DNA of 64,000 nucleotides from Fimbriimonas ginsengisoli Gsoil 348 (GTDB taxonomy: Bacteria > Armatimonadota > Fimbriimonadia > Fimbriimonadales > Fimbriimonadaceae): contig NZ_CP007139.1 in assembly GCF_000724625.1 (NCBI RefSeq), forward strand, positions 1,302,001-1,366,000. Direction: 5' to 3'. A program made the position numbers and the translations under genes. Under the pieces are notes generated by a model, which ran no database searches, had not been told where the DNA came from, and worked only from the letters and a program-made list of their open reading frames with translations. Numbering within the stretch: position 1 is the stretch's first letter; each line of letters begins with the position of its first letter. Shown piece after piece: positions 25,483 to 33,847 of this stretch.

Positions 25483-26026
25483 TAAGAACGTCACGGCCAC
25501 GGAATACCCATCGAGCGAGATCGCGGCGTTCGAGCAATTTATTTGCGGATTCACGGGCGGAATCCTTCGCCGGGCTCGAGAGATTCCCGAGGAAAGGTGG
25601 AACTGGAGCTTCTCCGAGCGCACGCCTACTGCCCGGGAGATATGCGAGCACGCATGGCTTTGGCTGCGGAGCGATCGGCAGGAGATAACGGTGCTCGACC
25701 CGGCGCGACAGGTGGCCATCCCAGATCCTCCTCAGGACCGCGCCCAGATGCTGGATTTACTCGAAAGTGAGAAGGAGGCTTGGCGGGAGCTCATCCAGAC
25801 CATTGAGGCGCCTTTAATGAACGAGCTCAGATACAGCCCGGACGGCTATTCCCGATCCGTTCGAGGCTACTTGTTCCACATGGCGCAGCACATCGTCAGC
25901 AAGAGCGGCCAGATGACGATGCTTCATTTCGAGCTCGGCCTCGATGGAGGCGAACCGTATGATGCCCCCCACCCGAACCGCCTCTACGGCTTCGGCTCTC
26001 CAGCCTGGCCCGCACCGAGGCACTGA
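25472..26026 (+). CDS. DinB-like four-helix protein
   Basis: A 184-residue protein of the DinB/YfiT-like metalloenzyme superfamily. Three spaced histidines, in EICEHAWLW, YLFHMAQHIVSK and TMLHFELG, match the usual metal site. Members include mycothiol- and bacillithiol-dependent transferases, though many are uncharacterised. The start overlaps the upstream ArsR gene by 11 bases, and GGAAGGAG lies inside that gene. It is probably a detoxification enzyme under ArsR control. Confidence 0.8.
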   Translation: MKGNKNVTATEYPSSEIAAFEQFICGFTGGILRRAREIPEERWNWSFSERTPTAREICEHAWLWLRSDRQEITVLDPARQVAIPDPPQDRAQMLDLLESEKEAWRELIQTIEAPLMNELRYSPDGYSRSVRGYLFHMAQHIVSKSGQMTMLHFELGLDGGEPYDAPHPNRLYGFGSPAWPAPRH

Positions 26027-26136
26027 GCCATGGTCTCGAGACTTCGCGACAGTTGCTGGAGGCCCGTTACGATCAACCCGGACAAAGCGGCACGGTTTGA
26101 CAAGTTGGACGGCGTCGCCCAGAAAAGGAAAAACAA

Positions 26137-26634
26137 ATGAAAGTAGATAAAGAAATGGAAGCCACGCCCACAAAGGTGGAGCGGAAGTCCGAGCTCGAAC
26201 TCGTGGTCACCCACACCGTCGACGCGCCGGCGCGCCTCGTATTCGAGGCGTGGACCAAGGCGGAACTGTTCAGGCGGTGGTGGGTGCCCAAATCGTATGG
26301 GCTGAACCTGGTCTCCTGCGAAATGGACGTTCGGGTCGGAGGGCAGTATCGTTTGACGTTTCTCCACGAAGGCTCGACCATGGAGTTCTTCGGCACCTAC
26401 CTCGAAGTGACCCCGCCCTCACGCCTCGTTTGGACCAACGACGAGGGCGACGGCGGCCAAACCGTTACCACCGTGACCTTCGAAGAAATCGACGGCAAGA
26501 CCCTATTGACGGTACACGACCTCTACCCCTCGCCGGAAGCCGTCGACACCGGATCGACCGGCGCGATGCCCGAGATGCTCGGCCAACTCGACGAGCTTCT
26601 TGCCAGCCTGAGATCAGGCACGGAGGCAAAATGA
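26137..26634 (+). CDS. SRPBCC (AHSA1-like) protein
   Basis: A 165-residue START-like ligand-cavity protein. [29 protein letters not shown], the strand [12 protein letters not shown] and the closing [12 protein letters not shown] helix fit the AHSA1 family. It follows DinB after a 110-base gap that has no clear gene; AAAAGGAAAAAC stands before the ATG. Its TGA overlaps the next ATG, coupling it to the alpha/beta hydrolase. Confidence 0.85.
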   Translation: MKVDKEMEATPTKVERKSELELVVTHTVDAPARLVFEAWTKAELFRRWWVPKSYGLNLVSCEMDVRVGGQYRLTFLHEGSTMEFFGTYLEVTPPSRLVWTNDEGDGGQTVTTVTFEEIDGKTLLTVHDLYPSPEAVDTGSTGAMPEMLGQLDELLASLRSGTEAK

Positions 26635-27491
26635 CGCATCCAATCCATCGATGGATCGCTCTCCTTCTGTTGACGCTCCTTATGACGGCCGCGTCGGCGC
26701 AGCAGAAGCCAACGACGGGCTACGCACCGGTCAACGGGCTCAAGATGTATTACGAAATCCATGGAAAAGGCGAACCGGTGGTGTTGCTGCACGGCGCGCT
26801 CATGACCATCACCAACAACTGGACCGGGTGGATCGGCGACCTTTCCAAAACTCGGAAAGTCATTGCCGTCGAAATGCAGGGGCACGGCCGGACGGCCGAT
26901 ATCCCACGAGATATCACCTACGAAAATCTGGCGGACGACGTGGCCGGACTGCTCAATTATCTCAAGATCCCCCGAGCGGATCTTATCGGCTACAGCCTGG
27001 GCGGAGGCATCGCGCTGCAGTGTGCGATCCGCCATCCGGACAAAGTGCGAAGGGCTGTCATCATTTCATCCACGTTCCGCAGTGACGGCATGGTCGCGGG
27101 AGCCCACGAGGCAATCTCGCAACTTACGGCGGACGTTTTCAAAGGCTCGCCCATCGAGGCCGAGTACAAGAAGCTGAGTCCGACTCCGGACTACTTCCCG
27201 AACTTCGTCCGGCGAATCGCCGACGCCGCTTCGAAACCGTACGACTTCGGAGCCGACAAGCTTAAGGCCACCACGGCGCCGATGTTTTTCATCCATGGCG
27301 ATGCCGACGGCGTGCGCCTCGAGCACATCGCGGAGATGTTTCGCCTCAAAGGTGGCGGGACCCACGGGGACATGGGGCCGCGCTCCACATCGCGCTTGGC
27401 CATCTTGCCCGACACCACCCACGTAACCCTGATGCAGCGCATGCCCATCATCGTCCCAATGGTGAACAACTTTCTCGACGCCAAGCCGTAG
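26631..27491 (+). CDS. Secreted alpha/beta hydrolase
   Basis: A 286-residue alpha/beta-hydrolase with a signal peptide ([18 protein letters not shown], about 8-25). The oxyanion HGALM, nucleophile Ser122 in GYSLGGG, acid Asp in FIHGDADGV and His in DTTHVTL form a complete triad. Sequence around these motifs resembles the haloperoxidase/esterase group; the substrate is unknown. It overlaps the SRPBCC gene by four bases and ends inside the left arm of a 22-bp hairpin. Why this product is exported while its operon partners are cytoplasmic is unclear. Confidence 0.88.
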   Translation: MTHPIHRWIALLLLTLLMTAASAQQKPTTGYAPVNGLKMYYEIHGKGEPVVLLHGALMTITNNWTGWIGDLSKTRKVIAVEMQGHGRTADIPRDITYENLADDVAGLLNYLKIPRADLIGYSLGGGIALQCAIRHPDKVRRAVIISSTFRSDGMVAGAHEAISQLTADVFKGSPIEAEYKKLSPTPDYFPNFVRRIADAASKPYDFGADKLKATTAPMFFIHGDADGVRLEHIAEMFRLKGGGTHGDMGPRSTSRLAILPDTTHVTLMQRMPIIVPMVNNFLDAKP

Positions 27492-27518
27492 CCTTGCTAC
27501 GGCTTGGCGTCGAGAAAG
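27470..27518. terminator. 22-bp perfect hairpin at operon end
   Basis: Bases 27470-27491 pair without mismatch with 27497-27518 around a CCTTG loop. The left arm includes the last codons and the TAG of the hydrolase, so the right arm is an inverted copy of the coding end. It should act as a very strong terminator, although no T-run follows. Confidence 0.85.
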
Positions 27519-27684
27519 GCGTACCTCAGTCAACTCGACCGGCCCGGTCGACGCTCTCAGCGTCTCCCTCTCCAACTCCTTCGGGGAGCGAAACGGCCCA
27601 TCCAGGTTCCGCCGAGTTTGGACTCTAGTCGGAGCCTGGGAGGGTCTTGGACTCAAGGCCGTGGAGGAGGGCTCGAAGACGGCA

Positions 27685-28404
27685 TCACTTCACGCCTGCG
27701 AGGGTGCGTATGTGGTCGTTTGCGAAGTATTGGGCGCCGCCTTCTTCGACCGCTTGCACGATCAGGTTCGCTACGAATTCCGGAGTATCTCCCGCGGAAT
27801 AGTCGGACGCCGGGGCGGTCGGGGAGCTGCCCATCCGGTTCTTGCCGAAGTTCGTCGCGGTGATGTACGGATACACCTCGCCCACCGCGATTCCGTCACC
27901 CTCGAGCTCTAGGCGCGCCGTTTGAGTAAAGCCGAGAAGCGCGCGCTTGGAGGATGAGTAAACGCCGTAGCTCGGGATGGTCATAAAGGCGGTGCCGGAG
28001 TTAATGTTAACGATGCTGCCGCCCTGCGAGCGCATGATAGGGATGACGCTTTGCATCGCCACGATGGGACCGAGTACGTTCAGGTGAAAGATCTCGTCGA
28101 ATAGCTCCGGCGCGATCTCTTCGATGGTGGCGGTATAGCTTCGTCCGGCGTTGTTGATGAGGCCATCGATCCGGCCATAGTGGCGGTGAACCTGCTCGAC
28201 CGCAGTCCGAACGGCTTCAAAATTCGTCATGTCCACCGCAAGGGGCAGACTATCGGGCAGACGAGCCGAGAGTTCGGTGAGTAGATCGTAGGATCTGGCC
28301 AGCAGGGCAACCTTTCCGCCCTTTCGGGTGATCGCTTCGGCGGTGGACAGCCCGATCCCCGAGGATGCGCCGGTGACGATAAAAACGCGATTTTGAATAT
28401 CCAT
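27685..28404 (-). CDS. SDR-family oxidoreductase
   Basis: A 239-residue short-chain dehydrogenase. The Rossmann motif TGASSGIG is at residues 11-18, NNAG follows in LINNAGRSY, and the active-site Tyr and Lys are in YSSSK with the Ser in NINSGT. ATG 28404 is chosen over the in-frame codon 36 bases upstream because AAGGGG precedes it and the family begins there. It is divergent from a TetR gene, and the likely operator lies between them in the spacer of its promoter, which has TATAAT on the minus strand at 28449-28454. The substrate is unknown. Confidence 0.88.
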   Translation of the reverse strand: MDIQNRVFIVTGASSGIGLSTAEAITRKGGKVALLARSYDLLTELSARLPDSLPLAVDMTNFEAVRTAVEQVHRHYGRIDGLINNAGRSYTATIEEIAPELFDEIFHLNVLGPIVAMQSVIPIMRSQGGSIVNINSGTAFMTIPSYGVYSSSKRALLGFTQTARLELEGDGIAVGEVYPYITATNFGKNRMGSSPTAPASDYSAGDTPEFVANLIVQAVEEGGAQYFANDHIRTLAGVK

Positions 28405-28453
28405 AGAGTTGACCCCTTGTAAAATGGAGGCACGCTCCACTTACATCTATTAT

Positions 28454-28474
28454 AAACGGAGCCATCCTCCGTTT
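28454..28474. promoter_or_regulatory. TetR operator candidate (divergon 1)
   Basis: An inverted repeat AAACGGAG-N5-CTCCGTTT of 21 bases lies between the divergent SDR and TetR genes. It adjoins a minus-strand -10 TATAAT and a plus-strand TATTAT (28448-28453), so a bound dimer would block both. The outer seven bases of each arm match the operator candidate of the next TetR divergon exactly. Confidence 0.7.
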
Positions 28475-28493
28475 CGTCTCGTGACAAGACAGA

Positions 28494-29057
28494 ATGCAAA
28501 AAAAGCCGCGTGCCGACGCCATCCGAAACCGGGAACGATTGCTCGAGATCGCCCGCGAGAGCTTCGCTGAGATGGGGGACGCCGTCACCTTCGACGAGAT
28601 CGCCAGTCGATCCGGACTCGGGGTTGGAACCCTCTACCGGCACTTTCCCAACCGCGAAGCCCTGGCCGAGGCGGTGTACCTCGCCGAGCATCAGCGCCTA
28701 GTGGAGGCCGCTAAGGAGTTCGAAGCGACCCTGTCGCCGGTCGAGGCGCTTCGCGCTTGGCTCCGCATGTTTGTCGAGCTGTTGGCTACGAAGCGGGCGA
28801 TGAAGGAGTCCTTGAACGCCTTTTTCGATCAGAAGCCAGACGTCTATTCCGCCGTGCGGAACCTGGCAGGCGAAACCATTTCCCGATTGGTGAAGAGCGC
28901 CGAAGAGGCGAGGGAGATCAAACCGGGAATCGATCCAACCGATCTGCTTCGAGCGCTGGTGGGAATTTCCACCGCCAGCACTGGGCCCGAATGGCGGGAC
29001 AGCGCCCTGAAGATGGTCGATTTACTCGTGGCGGGAATGGTCGCCGAGGCTCGCTAG
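28494..29057 (+). CDS. TetR-family transcriptional regulator
   Basis: A 187-residue TetR repressor. The N-terminal HTH runs from about residue 9 to 56, with TFDEIASRSGLGVGTLYRHFPNR carrying the recognition helix. The C-terminal helical domain resembles TetR_C-type regulators with a SPVEALRAWLRMFVEL stretch. It is divergent from an SDR gene, the standard layout for a local repressor. Confidence 0.9.
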   Translation: MQKKPRADAIRNRERLLEIARESFAEMGDAVTFDEIASRSGLGVGTLYRHFPNREALAEAVYLAEHQRLVEAAKEFEATLSPVEALRAWLRMFVELLATKRAMKESLNAFFDQKPDVYSAVRNLAGETISRLVKSAEEAREIKPGIDPTDLLRALVGISTASTGPEWRDSALKMVDLLVAGMVAEAR

Positions 29058-29075
29058 TCGCAGATAGAATGTGTC

Positions 29076-29489
29076 GTGCTGTTTCTAGCGACTCTTGCAT
29101 TCGCTCACACGCGAGCCAATGAGCCCGTTTTATGCGTCGAGTATCTACGCGGAAGAAAATGCATCCTGATCACGCAAGGTAAAGGCTACTACGACGAAGG
29201 ACCGTACGAGACGCATCGCCTCAATACCCGGTACGGGCGGGTCACGGTGAAGTTGGAGCACGACCACTTCCCCAGCTATCCGAACGTCGACACCGGTCCG
29301 GAAGGGTACGCGCTTGCGATCCGTACTCCGAAGCAAGTGAGCGTCAAACTCCGATTCGGCGGCGAAATCGACACCGTCATCGTGGACCATCGCCGCATCG
29401 GCTTCTCCCTCCCTCGGCCTACTTCATACCGTTGCACATTCGCCGGCGGAGACCACCTTTTCGAAATCGCATGGCCACCCACGGAGTGA
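29076..29489 (+). CDS. Hypothetical secreted protein
   Basis: A 137-residue protein with a short signal peptide (FLATLAFAHTRA). The mature part is beta-rich with two pairs of cysteines (VLCVEY, KCILI, YRCTF) that could form disulfides after export. I recognise no family. The start is GTG 29076, and TAGAAT five bases upstream is a possible leaderless -10. Confidence 0.6.
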   Translation: MLFLATLAFAHTRANEPVLCVEYLRGRKCILITQGKGYYDEGPYETHRLNTRYGRVTVKLEHDHFPSYPNVDTGPEGYALAIRTPKQVSVKLRFGGEIDTVIVDHRRIGFSLPRPTSYRCTFAGGDHLFEIAWPPTE

Positions 29490-29655
29490 CGCGCGAATCT
29501 CGAAGGGGTAGTGGTTTCGGGACGGCAATGTTCGAAGGTTGCTCCGTAGAAGACAAGCTAAGCCGCTGTCCGTCCTAGACGCTTTTCAAAATATTTTTGG
29601 CCTGCTTTTGACGTTAGCGACGGTTCAAGGCAGGGAGCGGGATTCTGCCGGCTAG

Positions 29656-30225
29656 TTACGAGTTTGGCCTGTCCGATGTCCCATTCGTCAGGATAGCGCT
29701 CGTAACAAGGTGAAGGAGGCGGTCCTCCCGTGATGCGAATGCGGGTTGGGCGACGACCCAAGCGAGCCCGGACATCAGGGCGAACAGATCCTCCCCATCC
29801 ATATCGGCGCGCGCCGTTCCCTCGGACTGAGCACGGAGCAAGAGCCGGGCGCCCGCAGAGTGCAGCGCCGTGCTCGAAGCGTGAAGCGCTGAGTCCGGGT
29901 CCGCGTGGGCGTTCGCCAACAAGTCGCAAATACCGCTATACGTACGGGTGAACGCCACCGCCTCGCGAATCCAGGACACGAGCGCTTCGTCTGGTGAGCT
30001 CGACGTTTCGAATTCGGTCGCCTGCTGCGTCAGGGCATCCGCTTTCACCCGCAGCAACGCATCGAACAGGGCGTCTCGGGTCGGGAAATGACGAAGCAGT
30101 GTGGCCAATCCAACATTTGCCCGACGGGCGATTTCTCGCATCGATGAGTCGACCCCGTGCTCGATGACGACCTCATGCGCGGCCGGAAGTATGTGGTTGT
30201 AATTCTTTTTGGCGTCGGCTCTCAT
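29656..30225 (-). CDS. TetR-family transcriptional regulator
   Basis: A 189-residue TetR repressor. The HTH includes SSMREIARRANVGLATLLRHFPTRDAL, very like that of the other TetR in this window. ATG 30225 is chosen because the frame further upstream (to 30642) runs under the divergent SDR gene and its promoter. The C-terminal ligand domain is Ala-rich and helical. It is divergent from SDR genes with two palindromes between them. Confidence 0.88.
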   Translation of the reverse strand: MRADAKKNYNHILPAAHEVVIEHGVDSSMREIARRANVGLATLLRHFPTRDALFDALLRVKADALTQQATEFETSSSPDEALVSWIREAVAFTRTYSGICDLLANAHADPDSALHASSTALHSAGARLLLRAQSEGTARADMDGEDLFALMSGLAWVVAQPAFASREDRLLHLVTSAILTNGTSDRPNS

Positions 30226-30232
30226 AAACCTC

Positions 30233-30289
30233 TTGACAAACGGATCACTGATCCGTTTATACTGAATCCGTATATGGATCAGTGATCCA
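30233..30289 (+). promoter_or_regulatory. Promoter with two TetR operator candidates (divergon 2)
   Basis: TTGACA (30233-30238) is followed at 17 bases by TTTATA (30256-30261), with TATACT offset by three. An inverted repeat AAACGGATCA-C-TGATCCGTTT (30238-30258) fills the spacer. A second, TGGATCA-G-TGATCCA (30275-30289), lies near the expected transcription start. Both share the core GGATCA-N-TGATCC, with centres 34 bases apart. Confidence 0.75.
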
Positions 30290-30321
30290 GAAGAGTACCC
30301 GAAGTTCCAGGGAACACAAAT

Positions 30322-31068
30322 ATGAGCACAAGCATGAAGAGACTCAACGGCAAGACCGCCGTAATCACCGGTGGCGCTACGGGCATCGGCCTCGCCTCCG
30401 CAAAGCGTTTTATCGAGGAGGGCGCGTTCGTATTCATTTTCGGCCGCCGGCAGGAAGCGCTCGACGCTGCCGTGGCAGAACTCGGCCCCAATGCCAGAGC
30501 CGTAAAGGGCTCTGTCTCGGATGAGGCCGATCTCGACCGACTCTACGCGGCCGTAAAGGCCGAGCGCGGAACCCTCGACGTCGTCTTCGCCAATGCCGGA
30601 GTGGGAAGCCAGCTTCGGCTCGGGGAGATCACCGCCGAGCACATCGATGAAACCTTCGATGTCAATGTAAAGGGAACAATCTTCACGGTCCAGAAGGCGC
30701 TGCCTCTAATGGGCAAAGGCGGTTCCATCATCCTGACCGGATCAAGCGCCGGCGCCACCGGAGCCCCGGCGTTCACCGCCTACAGCGCCAGCAAGGCGGC
30801 CGTGCGCAACCTCGCCCGGACCTGGGCGGAGGACTTGAAGGGCACCGGCATCCGGGTTAACGTGCTGTCGCCCGGGGCAACGGCGACCGAACTCGCAAAG
30901 GAAGCATTGGGCGACGAGGGCCTAAAGATTTACGGCTCGATGACGGCGCTCCAGCGCATGGGCGATCCGGCGGAGATCGGAGCGGCGGCCGCCTTTCTCG
31001 CGTCCTCGGACAGCAGCTTCATGACCGGCAGCGAGATCGCCGTCGACGGCGGCCTCGCACAAATCTAA
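30322..31068 (+). CDS. SDR-family oxidoreductase
   Basis: A 248-residue classical short-chain dehydrogenase. TGGATGIG is at residues 16-23, FANAG stands in the NNAG position, the Ser is in LTGSSAG, the catalytic YSASK is in place, and the C-terminus ends in the usual EIAVDGG. It resembles the glucose/3-oxoacyl dehydrogenase group. It heads a three-gene set under the double-operator promoter. ATG 30337 is an alternative start five codons in. Confidence 0.9.
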   Translation: MSTSMKRLNGKTAVITGGATGIGLASAKRFIEEGAFVFIFGRRQEALDAAVAELGPNARAVKGSVSDEADLDRLYAAVKAERGTLDVVFANAGVGSQLRLGEITAEHIDETFDVNVKGTIFTVQKALPLMGKGGSIILTGSSAGATGAPAFTAYSASKAAVRNLARTWAEDLKGTGIRVNVLSPGATATELAKEALGDEGLKIYGSMTALQRMGDPAEIGAAAAFLASSDSSFMTGSEIAVDGGLAQI

Positions 31069-31153
31069 CCCGGGCAAGGTCCCATCGCGGGGCTGCCAGC
31101 CCCCGCCATTCGCGGGATAGCGCCCCAAAAGTACACAAGAAGAGACAAAGACT

Positions 31154-31906
31154 ATGAAAAACCTAGAAGGCAAGATTGCCGTGATCACGGGCGGAAGCAG
31201 CGGGATTGGCTTGGCCACCGCCAAGCGCTTCATTGAAGAAGGTGCGCACGTGGTGATCACCGGGAGACGAGAGAAAGAACTGGAGGAAGCCGCCGCCGTC
31301 ATCAAGAAAAACGTTACGACGGTCGTGGGCGACGTTTCGCGCTTGGAAGATCTGGACCGGCTTTATGCCGTCGTGAAAGAGAAACATGGTCACATCGACG
31401 TTCTCTTCGCGAACGCGGGAGCGGGAACAATCTCCCCGCTTGCAATGGCCACCGAGGCTCATTTCGACCAGACCTTTGACGTGAACGTGAAAGGGCTCTT
31501 CTTTACCGTGCAAAAGGCCCTTCCCTTGTTCAAGGACGGCGGTTCGATCATTCTAAACTCGTCGGTCTCGAACGTACTCGGGCTGCCAGGGTTTAGTGCC
31601 TACGCCGCGAGTAAGGCGGCCGTTCGCAACTTCGCACGCGCTTGGACTTTCGAACTGAAGGATCGAAAGATCCGCGTGAATTGCATGAGTCCCGGAGCAA
31701 TCGATACCCCGGCCCTCACGACAACGACCGGCCTCACCGCTGAACAAGCCCAGCAGGCAGCCGAACAGTTCACCACGCAGATCCCAATGGGGCGCAGAGG
31801 CATGCCGGAGGAAATCGCGGCGGCAGTCGCGTTCCTCGCGTCGGATGAAAGCTCTTACATCACTGGCATAGACCTCGCCGTCGACGGGGGCATGGCGCAG
31901 GTCTGA
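31154..31906 (+). CDS. SDR-family oxidoreductase (tandem paralogue)
   Basis: A 250-residue short-chain dehydrogenase, clearly a tandem duplicate of its upstream neighbour: TGGSSGIG (12-19), AKRFIEEGAHV, FANAGAG, TFDVNVKGLFFTVQKALPL, YAASK and DLAVDGGMAQV recur with substitutions. The spacers after both copies share GGTCCC and GGGGCTG phrases, so the duplicated unit included flanking DNA. Redox specificity is unknown. Confidence 0.9.
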   Translation: MKNLEGKIAVITGGSSGIGLATAKRFIEEGAHVVITGRREKELEEAAAVIKKNVTTVVGDVSRLEDLDRLYAVVKEKHGHIDVLFANAGAGTISPLAMATEAHFDQTFDVNVKGLFFTVQKALPLFKDGGSIILNSSVSNVLGLPGFSAYAASKAAVRNFARAWTFELKDRKIRVNCMSPGAIDTPALTTTTGLTAEQAQQAAEQFTTQIPMGRRGMPEEIAAAVAFLASDESSYITGIDLAVDGGMAQV

Positions 31907-32001
31907 CCCCGGCGCGGTGGTCCCGGGGCTGGCCACCAGCGCCGCCAATCGTAGGGCCACGCTCATCAAACCTGCTTCGAATCAAATCTCAGAGAAATAT
32001 C

Positions 32002-32604
32002 ATGAAATACTCAATTATCGGCTTCGGCAATATCGGCAAGGCGCTGGCCACGGCGTTTACGCGCAAAGGCATCGAAGTATCGGTTGCAACCACACGCGAC
32101 CCGGAAAGCTTTGCATCCGATGCGGCCGCGATCGGACCCGGGATCGTCCCCAAAACACTGGCGGAAGCGGTCAAGGCGGACATCATCTTTTTGGCAGTCC
32201 GTTTCGAGTCGCACCAGGACGTGGCGAAGGCACTCCCCACCTGGCAAGGAAAGACTATCGTCGATGTGACCAACGCCTACGGCGTGCCTCTCGAGAAGTT
32301 GGACGGGCTCCCGTCCTCCGCCTTCGTTGCGAAGTCGTTCGTGGGCGCCAACGTCGTGAAAGGTTTCAATCATCTAATCGCCGCCACCCTATCTGCCGAC
32401 CCGGCCGTCTCCGGCGGCCACCGGGTGGTCTTTTTGTCTAGCGACGAGGAGGATGCGGTCGCGCCCGTGGCGGATTTGGCCAAACGACTCGGGTTCGCCC
32501 CCGTCGAGCTTGGTAAGTTCGACGAGGGTGGCGCGCTGGTGCACGCGCACGACGACATTTGGGGCCGGCTCATCTTCCAGGACTTGTACAAGAAGGAGCA
32601 GTAG
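32002..32604 (+). CDS. NAD(P)-binding F420-reductase-like protein
   Basis: A 200-residue protein of the NADPH:F420 oxidoreductase-like group. It has a Rossmann motif, GFGNIGKA, at residues 7-14, FLAVRFESHQDV, VDVTNAYG and VKGFNHLIA. Many members use other electron partners, so F420 use is not implied. It is the third gene of the TetR-controlled set, fitting a small redox or detoxification cassette. Confidence 0.82.
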   Translation: MKYSIIGFGNIGKALATAFTRKGIEVSVATTRDPESFASDAAAIGPGIVPKTLAEAVKADIIFLAVRFESHQDVAKALPTWQGKTIVDVTNAYGVPLEKLDGLPSSAFVAKSFVGANVVKGFNHLIAATLSADPAVSGGHRVVFLSSDEEDAVAPVADLAKRLGFAPVELGKFDEGGALVHAHDDIWGRLIFQDLYKKEQ

Positions 32605-32811
32605 CGACCGCGACCTGGCCCGCGGTCCCGTGAGCTGCGTCCTCAAGTCAACGCGGTGTGGAGACAGGTGCTCACAAGAAGGTCGACGCGATCCACCGTT
32701 GTCGGCCCTCTTCCCTCGCATAAGTCCACCGGCTAGAGGCCGGGAAAAGCCAAGGATATTCGAAACCTAGCCTCGGCTGCGAGGTATCCAGGTTCAAGAG
32801 GATGTGGCTTG

Positions 32812-32832
32812 CCGTCCTATACACTTTTCAAA
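32812..32832. repeat. CCGTCCTA...CTTTTCAAA repeat, copy
   Basis: A 21-base element also seen at 29570-29590 and, three bases shorter, at 36025-36042. It is preceded in each case by a GGCT(G/T)-like stretch. All copies are intergenic. Two lie just downstream of minus-strand genes. Confidence 0.6.
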
Positions 32833-32835
32833 CCA

Positions 32836-33696
32836 CTAACCCAATGTTTGAACTTCGTTCACCGCCGCTTCAAGGGCTTGACTATGGAAGCTTGCGTGTT
32901 CGACCGTGTCGCGAAGAGGTTGGAGATCCAATTCCCAGTTGGTATCGGAGGGAGCCGTGCTGAGGCGCTGGAGACTGTCTCGCATGCCGCGCATCGACTG
33001 CGCCAGCATCTCCAGCTGCGCGTCGACGCGCTCGACGACGAGCGATAGGTCTCGAACTGCCTGTAACCGCCCCTGGCATAATTCGAAGCTTCGCTCCAAG
33101 GCTTCACGGGTCATCGAGTCATTGGTTTGATCGAGTCGCTTCCTAATCTCTTCCATCTCGGAGGAGACTTGGGCGGGCGTCGAAAGTCCTACCGATCCGC
33201 GGTCCCGCACCGATCGTAGTCGCGTCTCTTCATCGATCAGCCGGTTGAGCTGCTTCCACACGTCGTCGCCGGTTTCCTCGGGTAGGTTCAGGCGGTAAAG
33301 CACGAGGGCGGCCTCGCTGTAGGCGCGCTGTACCGGAGAGAGATCCAATACGGGAAGCAGTGCGGCCAGCTCGTCTGCGGAAAGCCGCTTGCGGCTCGTT
33401 TGGTAGCCCAGGTAGGCGTGGAGAAAGCCAAGAACGAGGACACTGAGTACGGCAAAGTTTACAGAGGGATTTCCGAGCATCGGTTTCACGGCTATGGAGC
33501 CGACAAACGCGACACTATAGAAGACGAACCAGGCAAAGCAGCCCTTGCCGTACTGCTTCATCCAAAGCGACTGGTACGCCTTTATCGCTTTCGCATGCTC
33601 AGGCACCAGGCTCGACGTCCCCGGCCAGGTGTATTGCTGGGCAAATTGGTCGGCCAGCCGAAGAATTTCCGGGTGAATCCGTCCATCCAACCTCAT
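32836..33696 (-). CDS. Membrane protein with C-terminal coiled coil
   Basis: A 286-residue protein of unknown family. Two transmembrane helices form a hairpin (about residues 54-72 and 79-97, AWFVFYSVAFVGSIAV and FAVLSVLVLGFLHAYLGY). A long cytoplasmic part follows, rich in Leu, Glu, Gln and Arg with heptad-like spacing from about 150 to 280, suggesting a coiled coil. It is divergent from the Gfo/Idh/MocA gene. Confidence 0.75.
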   Translation of the reverse strand: MRLDGRIHPEILRLADQFAQQYTWPGTSSLVPEHAKAIKAYQSLWMKQYGKGCFAWFVFYSVAFVGSIAVKPMLGNPSVNFAVLSVLVLGFLHAYLGYQTSRKRLSADELAALLPVLDLSPVQRAYSEAALVLYRLNLPEETGDDVWKQLNRLIDEETRLRSVRDRGSVGLSTPAQVSSEMEEIRKRLDQTNDSMTREALERSFELCQGRLQAVRDLSLVVERVDAQLEMLAQSMRGMRDSLQRLSTAPSDTNWELDLQPLRDTVEHASFHSQALEAAVNEVQTLG

Positions 33697-33847
33697 GGCC
33701 TTAAAGATACGCTAATCGGAAGCTGGGGGGACGCACTCTGCCTTTGAGGGGCCACGTGAAGTCGGTCGGCCCAGTTTCGTCGGATTTCCCGTATGGGCGC
33801 GGGCCGAGGGTGGGCGCCTCGTCAAGATCGGACAAACTCGGGCTGGC

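Noticed and set aside
30226-30642. Upstream extension of the second TetR protein
   Set aside because: It would run across the promoter and into the divergent SDR gene; the TetR fold begins at 30225.
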